64,000 nt of DNA. It comes from CALBPI01 sp038529355. GTDB lineage: Bacteria; Pseudomonadota; Gammaproteobacteria; Steroidobacterales; Woeseiaceae. Shown piece by piece: positions 59,425 to 64,000 of the stretch. The translations under genes were made by a program, and so were the position numbers. The stretch is from assembly GCA_038529355.1 (NCBI GenBank), contig JBCBDU010000003.1, positions 1-64,000 on the forward strand. The letters are read 5' to 3'. The notes under the pieces were generated by a model, which saw only the letters and a list, made by a program, of their open reading frames with translations, did not search any database and was not told the DNA's origin. Every line of letters starts with the position of its first letter. Positions within the stretch are counted from its first letter, which is position 1.

Positions 59425-61911
59425 CTAATGCGCACGCAGCGTTTTGATCGGCGCCGTGTCGGCCGCGGACTTAGCCGCAAGCGTACCGCTGAGCCCAACG
59501 ATCAATAGACCCGACACAATGCCAGCAACCCACAGCAGCGGGTTAGGTGCAATGTCCAGATCAAACAACTGCCGCGCCACGACCAACCCAATCGCCGTTG
59601 CCCCGGTTGCCGCACACAAACCCGCGAGCAAACCCAACGCCGAAAACTCGGCCATGATGCCCAGCAACACCGTGCGCCGCGACGCACCGAACGTGCGCAG
59701 CAACGCGCTTTCGTAGCGGCGCTCGTCCAGTGTCGACTGGATCGCCGCGAACAACACGACGAGACCCGCGGCGAGCGTGAACAGAAACACGTACTGCACA
59801 GCCAGCGTTGCCTTGTCGATAATGCCGCGCACCTGCGCAATCGCTGCTTCGATATCAATCACCGACACGCTCGGGTGCGCACGCACAATATTCAGCAACA
59901 CGCTGCGTTGCGCTTCCGGCACATACAACGCGGTGATGTAGGTTTGCGGTAACTCGCGCATGCCGGTCGGGCTTAGCACCATGAAAAAATTGGGCTTGAA
60001 TGAATCCCAATCAATGCGCCGCAAACTGGTGATCTGAGCCGTTGCTGTTTCGCCGGCAAAGTTGAAACTGATCGAGTCGCCGACGCCGACATCCAGATCA
60101 TTCGCCACGTCCTCATCCACGGAAACCTGCAATGGCCCTGCGTAGTCGGGCGCCCAGAACTCGCCGGCCACGATTTCGTTGGTCGGGTCGAGCGTTGCGC
60201 TCCACGATAAATTGATCTCGCGGCCGATCCGACCACGCCCGTCGCCCTGCGCGTTGCGCTCCTTCGGCGCCACGCCGTTGATCGCCGTGATGCGACCGCG
60301 CACCAGCGGCACAAACGTCGCCGGCGGCATGTCGCCTTCGGACAGCACTTGCTGAATACCCTCGCGCTCATCCGGTTGGATGTTGATCAGGAACTGGTTC
60401 GGTGCATCGTCGGCAATGGTTGCCTGCCAACCGGCTAGCAAGTCGTTACGCACAAGCGTCAGCAACAACAACACCATCAGGCCTAGCCCGAACGCCACCA
60501 CTTGCGTCGTGCTGCTCGCACCGCGCCGCGCGATGTTCGCGAGTCCGTAGCGCCACGACACACCGACGCTGCCGCGCAGGCGAGCAAGTGCTGCCACTAG
60601 AGCGCGACCGGCAAGATATAAAACCAATCCGGTTAACACCGTGCCACCGACAATGCTGACCAGCAAACCCACGTCGCGCACAGCCCACCAGATCAGACCA
60701 GCCATCGCGATCAATGCGGCGCCATAGGTGACGAACAAGCTCGTTGGCGGCGGCGCCAGATCATGCCGCAACACACGCAGCGGCGGCGTGTCACGCAACC
60801 GGAACAACGACGGCAGCGCAAAGCCTGCGAGCAGTACGACGGCCGTTGCGATGCCTGGTATCGCGGCCTGCCAACTCGCATCGGGTAGCTCGCCGCGCAG
60901 CCAACCGGACAACAGCTGCGACAGACCCCGTTCGGCGAAGTAGCCAATGGCAGCACCGACAGTGCTGGCAACCAGCGCAATGACGACCAGATGAATGAGC
61001 CCGACCTGCAGCACGAATGCTTGTGATGCGCCGAACGTTTTCATCAGCGCGGCCGTGTCGAGCCGGCGCTCGGCATAGCGCCGCGCCGCCATCGCCACGG
61101 CAACGGCAGCCAGAATCAGACTGACGAGTGACGCCAGTGACAGAAACCGACCGGCGCGATCAATCGCGACGGACAACTGACTGCCGGCTGCGGCGCGATC
61201 CTGCAGGCGCACGCCTTCGGGCAAGGTTTCGCGCAGCGCCTCGGCAAAACGCTCGATTTCATTGTCGTCGCCGGCAAACATCTGCGTGTAGCTGACCCGG
61301 CTACCTTCTATCAGCAAACCGCTGGCCGGAATGTCGTCGATGTTGATCAGCAAGGTCGGCGCCAGACCGCTGAAGCCCGGCGACTGATCGGGGCGATACA
61401 CGACAACCGCACGCAGCGTCAGCTCAAGCTTGCCCACTTCAAGCGTGTCACCAACACTGACGCCCAGTCGTGCCATCATTGCCGCATCGGCAAACGCAGC
61501 ACCGCTAGCCGGCACCGCATCGGCAACGTACGGTGTGCCGAACAACTCATCGGCGATACGTAGCTCACCGCGCAGCGGATAGGCGCTCGACACTGCCTTC
61601 AGATTCACAAGCGCACTGTCCTCGCCGGCAAACACAACGCTCGGGAAATTCATCGCCTCGGCGGTCGCCAAACCCATTGCAGCCGCAAGTCTAATCGGCT
61701 GCGGATCGAGCGGGCGACCCGAGTTCAGCCGGATGTCCCCAGCCAGCACTTCGGTTGCCTGACGCGCAACGGCGCGCCCGATGCGATCGGTCAGGAAACT
61801 GATCGCCGTGATCGAGCCGACCGCGATGACCAACGCGAACAGCAGAACGACGAGCTCTCCCGAGCGCAACTCGCGCCACAGGCCGGACGCTGCAAACCGC
61901 AATGCGCGCAT
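59425..61911 (-). CDS. FtsX-family ABC transporter permease (YbbP type)
   Basis: 828 residues with about ten membrane helices, the YbbP layout: one N-terminal helix, a large periplasmic domain, and two FtsX/MacB-like permease domains. They include LASLVSLILAAVAVAMAARRYAERRLDTAALMKTFGAS and the mirrored FLFTLAAGLVVLFAAIQSTLDERRYESALLRTFGAS; the ERR.e.alLrtfGAs coupling helix occurs twice. With the adjacent ATPase it forms a mechanotransmission or lipid-related exporter. The ATG shares its A with the ATPase stop (TGATG), showing translational coupling. Confidence 0.92.
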   Translation of the reverse strand: MRALRFAASGLWRELRSGELVVLLFALVIAVGSITAISFLTDRIGRAVARQATEVLAGDIRLNSGRPLDPQPIRLAAAMGLATAEAMNFPSVVFAGEDSALVNLKAVSSAYPLRGELRIADELFGTPYVADAVPASGAAFADAAMMARLGVSVGDTLEVGKLELTLRAVVVYRPDQSPGFSGLAPTLLINIDDIPASGLLIEGSRVSYTQMFAGDDNEIERFAEALRETLPEGVRLQDRAAAGSQLSVAIDRAGRFLSLASLVSLILAAVAVAMAARRYAERRLDTAALMKTFGASQAFVLQVGLIHLVVIALVASTVGAAIGYFAERGLSQLLSGWLRGELPDASWQAAIPGIATAVVLLAGFALPSLFRLRDTPPLRVLRHDLAPPPTSLFVTYGAALIAMAGLIWWAVRDVGLLVSIVGGTVLTGLVLYLAGRALVAALARLRGSVGVSWRYGLANIARRGASSTTQVVAFGLGLMVLLLLTLVRNDLLAGWQATIADDAPNQFLINIQPDEREGIQQVLSEGDMPPATFVPLVRGRITAINGVAPKERNAQGDGRGRIGREINLSWSATLDPTNEIVAGEFWAPDYAGPLQVSVDEDVANDLDVGVGDSISFNFAGETATAQITSLRRIDWDSFKPNFFMVLSPTGMRELPQTYITALYVPEAQRSVLLNIVRAHPSVSVIDIEAAIAQVRGIIDKATLAVQYVFLFTLAAGLVVLFAAIQSTLDERRYESALLRTFGASRRTVLLGIMAEFSALGLLAGLCAATGATAIGLVVARQLFDLDIAPNPLLWVAGIVSGLLIVGLSGTLAAKSAADTAPIKTLRAH

Positions 61912-62630
61912 CAGTTGCGCTCGTCGCTGACGAGGCGACCGCCGTCAATCGCCAGACGGCGCTGGCAGCGCGCTGCGAGTGCCTCGTCATGCGTGACCAG
62001 GATGAGCGTTGCACCGCGCTCGCGATTGAGCTCGAACAGCAAATCCTCAACGCGCGATCCGGTCTTACTATCGAGATTGCCGGTAGGCTCATCGGCAAAC
62101 AGCACATCCGGCTGCGTTGCAAACGCACGCGCGATTGCCACACGCTGTTTCTCACCGCCGGACAACTGCGCCGGATAGTGCTTCAGGCGCTCGACCAGTC
62201 CAACATCAGTCAACGTCTGTTCGGCGACCGATCGCGCAGCGGCGACACCGGACAACTCCAGCGGCATCATGACGTTCTCCAGCGCCGTCAACGATGGGAT
62301 CAGATGGAACGACTGAAACACGAAACCCACCTTGCCGGCGCGGGCGGCCGCGCGACCATCTTCGTCCAGCGTATCGAGTCGGGTCCCCGCAAGCTGCACG
62401 CTGCCGGTGGACGGCGAGTCCAGCCCAGCCAACAACGCCAGCAACGTCGACTTGCCAGCACCGGACGGCCCCACGATCGCCAGAGTTTCGCCGCGCCGCG
62501 CCTGGAACGATACATCGCGCAAAATGGTCAGATCACCATCGGCACTCGTCACTGTGCGGCCAAGGCCCTGTGCCTCGAGCACGAGTTGATCGTGAGAATT
62601 TGGCTGGGTCGCAGCGTCGGCTGATGGCAT
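61911..62630 (-). CDS. ABC transporter ATP-binding protein (YbbA/LolD-like)
   Basis: 239 residues, the ATPase partner of the FtsX permease. Walker A GPSGAGKSTLLALLAG, Q-loop region VFQSFHLIPSLT, signature LSGGEKQRVAIARA, Walker B DVLFADEPTGNLD and switch His in LVTHDEALA are all intact. It belongs to the MacB/LolD/YbbA group. It is divergent from the tesA-like gene with a 41-base gap, the same arrangement as ybbA/tesA in Escherichia coli, which supports the YbbA assignment. Confidence 0.93.
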   Translation of the reverse strand: MPSADAATQPNSHDQLVLEAQGLGRTVTSADGDLTILRDVSFQARRGETLAIVGPSGAGKSTLLALLAGLDSPSTGSVQLAGTRLDTLDEDGRAAARAGKVGFVFQSFHLIPSLTALENVMMPLELSGVAAARSVAEQTLTDVGLVERLKHYPAQLSGGEKQRVAIARAFATQPDVLFADEPTGNLDSKTGSRVEDLLFELNRERGATLILVTHDEALAARCQRRLAIDGGRLVSDERN

Positions 62631-62671
62631 GATGAGCGCGTTCCTGTGTTTGTATCCGAAAGAGGTGTTAC

Positions 62672-63430
62672 GTGGCTGACAACAAATCCGGCATTGGCAT
62701 CATTATCGTCGTGGTCGCAGCGCTGGGCCTGGGTCTGTCCTTCGCCACCGGTCAATTCGCCAGCCAGTCCGCGCCGGATGCACCACCGGCTGCACAAGCT
62801 GCAGCACCGACCGCAGCGACGCAAGACCCGGATCCGTCACAGCCCACCTTGATTGTGGTCGGAGACAGCCTGAGCGCTGGCTATGGCTTGGCGTCGCTTG
62901 ACCAGACCTGGGTAGCACTGCTGCAGCAACGTTTGAACGAACAAGAATATGGCATCCGCGTGATCAACGCGAGCATCAGCGGCGACACATCGCAGGGTGG
63001 TGCCACGCGCCTGCCCGCCGCGCTCGAACGGCACGCGCCGATCGTCGTCGTCATTGAGCTGGGCGGCAACGATGGCTTGCGCGGCATCGCGCTCGACGTT
63101 ATGCAAAACAACTTCGAACGGATGATCGACGCCAGCATCGCAGCCGGCGCCAAACCAGTGTTGCTCGGCATGCGCATCCCGCTGAACTACGGCGAACGTT
63201 ATACACAAGCCTTCGAGCAGCTCTACGTGACGCTGTCAGATCGGTACAACTTACCGCTGGAGCCATTTTTTCTGAAGGATGTGGCGCTCGATCCTGAACT
63301 GATGCAAAGTGACGGGATTCATCCAACGGCCGAAGCGCAACCGCTGATGCTCGAGCGCGCGTGGCCGGTGATCCAGCAGGCAATCGATGCGCAGCTGCCC
63401 AGAGCGGCGCGCTCCGGTACGGGGGAATAA
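62672..63430 (+). CDS. tesA: SGNH-hydrolase TesA-like thioesterase/arylesterase
   Basis: A multifunctional lysophospholipase/thioesterase I in the envelope, 252 residues. It starts with an uncleaved-looking or signal anchor helix (GIGIIIVVVAALGLGLSFATG) and an Ala/Pro-rich linker. The SGNH blocks then follow: S66 in GDSLSAGYG, the Gly block NASISGDTSQGG, Asn in ELGGNDGLRG, and the Asp-His pair in SDGIHPTAEAQ. GTG start at 62672 with AGAGG about eight bases upstream. It diverges from ybbA and precedes fadD by five bases, so fatty-acid release and activation may be co-expressed. Confidence 0.9.
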   Translation: MADNKSGIGIIIVVVAALGLGLSFATGQFASQSAPDAPPAAQAAAPTAATQDPDPSQPTLIVVGDSLSAGYGLASLDQTWVALLQQRLNEQEYGIRVINASISGDTSQGGATRLPAALERHAPIVVVIELGGNDGLRGIALDVMQNNFERMIDASIAAGAKPVLLGMRIPLNYGERYTQAFEQLYVTLSDRYNLPLEPFFLKDVALDPELMQSDGIHPTAEAQPLMLERAWPVIQQAIDAQLPRAARSGTGE

Positions 63431-63435
63431 CAACA

Positions 63436-64000
63436 ATGCGCGTAGAAAAGATCTGGCTGTCCTCTTACGTCGACGGCATTCCGGAACACATCGATACCGG
63501 CGGTTTCGAATCGCTGGGCCACATGATCGACCAGTGTTGCAAGGAATACGCAGACAAGCCGGCCTACGCGAATATGGGTCATCAGATCACATTTGCTGAA
63601 CTGGACGACCTGTCGACGCGCTTTGCAGCGTGGCTACAGCACAAGGGTCTGAGCAAGGGCGATCGGGTTGCGTTGATGATGCCGAACATCCTGCAATATC
63701 CGGTGGCGCTGTTTGGCGTGCTGCGCGCGGGGCTTGTCGCCGTCAACGTCAATCCGCTGTACACCAAGCGCGAACTGCAACACCAGATGAGCGACTCCGG
63801 TGCACGCGCCATTGTCATTCTTGAGAATTTCGCGTCAACGCTCGCCGACGTCATCGCCGATACGCCGCTCGAGTATGTCATCACGACGCAAGTTGGCGAT
63901 CTGCTACCGGGCTTGAAAAAACCGCTGACCAACTTCGTCGTCAAACGCGTCAAGAAAATGGTGCCGCCGTTCTCGCTGCCGAACGTCGACAAACTGCCAG
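63436..64000 (+). CDS. fadD: Long-chain fatty acyl-CoA ligase, N-terminal part
   Basis: Activates imported or released long-chain fatty acids to acyl-CoA. The gene runs off the right edge of the window, so only the first 188 codons are visible. The match to FadD is close: VEKIWLSSYVDGIPEHID, SLGHMIDQCCKEYADKPAY, GDRVALMMPNILQYPVALFG, LVAVNVNPLYTKRELQHQ, and VVKRVKKMVPPFSLP. The AMP-binding and CoA-binding motifs lie outside the window. It starts five bases after the tesA-like stop, without a strong ribosome site, so it is probably coupled. Confidence 0.92.
   Translation, partial: MRVEKIWLSSYVDGIPEHIDTGGFESLGHMIDQCCKEYADKPAYANMGHQITFAELDDLSTRFAAWLQHKGLSKGDRVALMMPNILQYPVALFGVLRAGLVAVNVNPLYTKRELQHQMSDSGARAIVILENFASTLADVIADTPLEYVITTQVGDLLPGLKKPLTNFVVKRVKKMVPPFSLPNVDKLP

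Noticed and set aside
1..64000. CRISPR arrays, tRNA/rRNA genes, insertion sequences, prophage
   Set aside because: No regularly spaced repeats, no cloverleaf or GGTTCGA-type arms in the gaps, and no transposase, integrase or phage proteins were seen.

Overview
The window looks like chromosomal DNA from a gammaproteobacterium with fairly high GC. The strongest evidence is the block polA / intergenic small RNA / engB / cytochrome c4 / dsbA, a gene order known from Pseudomonas and relatives. The divergent tesA / ybbA-ybbP pair followed by fadD supports the same class. The arginine genes are of the N-acylornithine carbamoyltransferase type known from Xanthomonas and Bacteroidetes, and the TonB receptor is Oar-like. 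This points to a lineage near Xanthomonadales or another early-branching gammaproteobacterial group; I cannot place it lower. I saw no tRNA, rRNA, CRISPR array, insertion sequence or prophage gene.

Layout. 1-5.0 kb: a tight arginine operon, argC (cut by the window edge)-argD-argF'-argB-argH, followed by a hotdog thioesterase, an LptM-like lipoprotein and polA. 8.3-8.5 kb: a perfect sigma-E type promoter drives a short RNA with a C-rich loop and a strong terminator, in the position of Spot 42/ErsA. 8.5-10.9 kb: engB, cytochrome c4 and an unusual lipoprotein DsbA. 11.2-14.3 kb: a TonB-dependent receptor. 14.4-34.2 kb: mostly single genes or pairs. These include an HD-GYP-like protein coupled to an L,D-transpeptidase, an FAD oxidoreductase, an M20 peptidase, NnrU, a large lipoprotein, a redoxin, a diguanylate cyclase, a homocysteine methyltransferase, a PD40 protein, a CadC-like regulator, and two large serine hydrolases flanking an unknown membrane protein. 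34.5-39.3 kb: a PEP-CTERM-like protein, rlmG and a cadherin/FG-GAP lipoprotein.

39.5-47.5 kb is the most unusual part. A perfect CRP-type palindrome precedes a thioredoxin-DUF4266-DUF3570-ApbE operon. This is followed by a lipoprotein with four HYR repeats and two haem-binding motifs, paired with a Tat-exported DUF1501 protein. 47.6-51.5 kb is visibly poorer in GC. It holds a PQQ-type sugar dehydrogenase, an exported metallo-beta-lactamase-fold hydrolase and a divergent membrane-bound AraC regulator, with two 21-bp-spaced direct repeats in the shared promoter region. 51.7-54.2 kb: an exported glycerophosphodiesterase and an ICMT-like membrane methyltransferase.

54.2-59 kb: a YcgN cysteine-cluster gene diverges from a translationally coupled set: 2-hydroxyacid dehydrogenase, photolyase, oxyR and a membrane protein. 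This looks like a light and oxidative stress operon. 59.4-64 kb: the ybbP-ybbA exporter genes diverge from tesA, which is followed by the start of fadD at the window edge.
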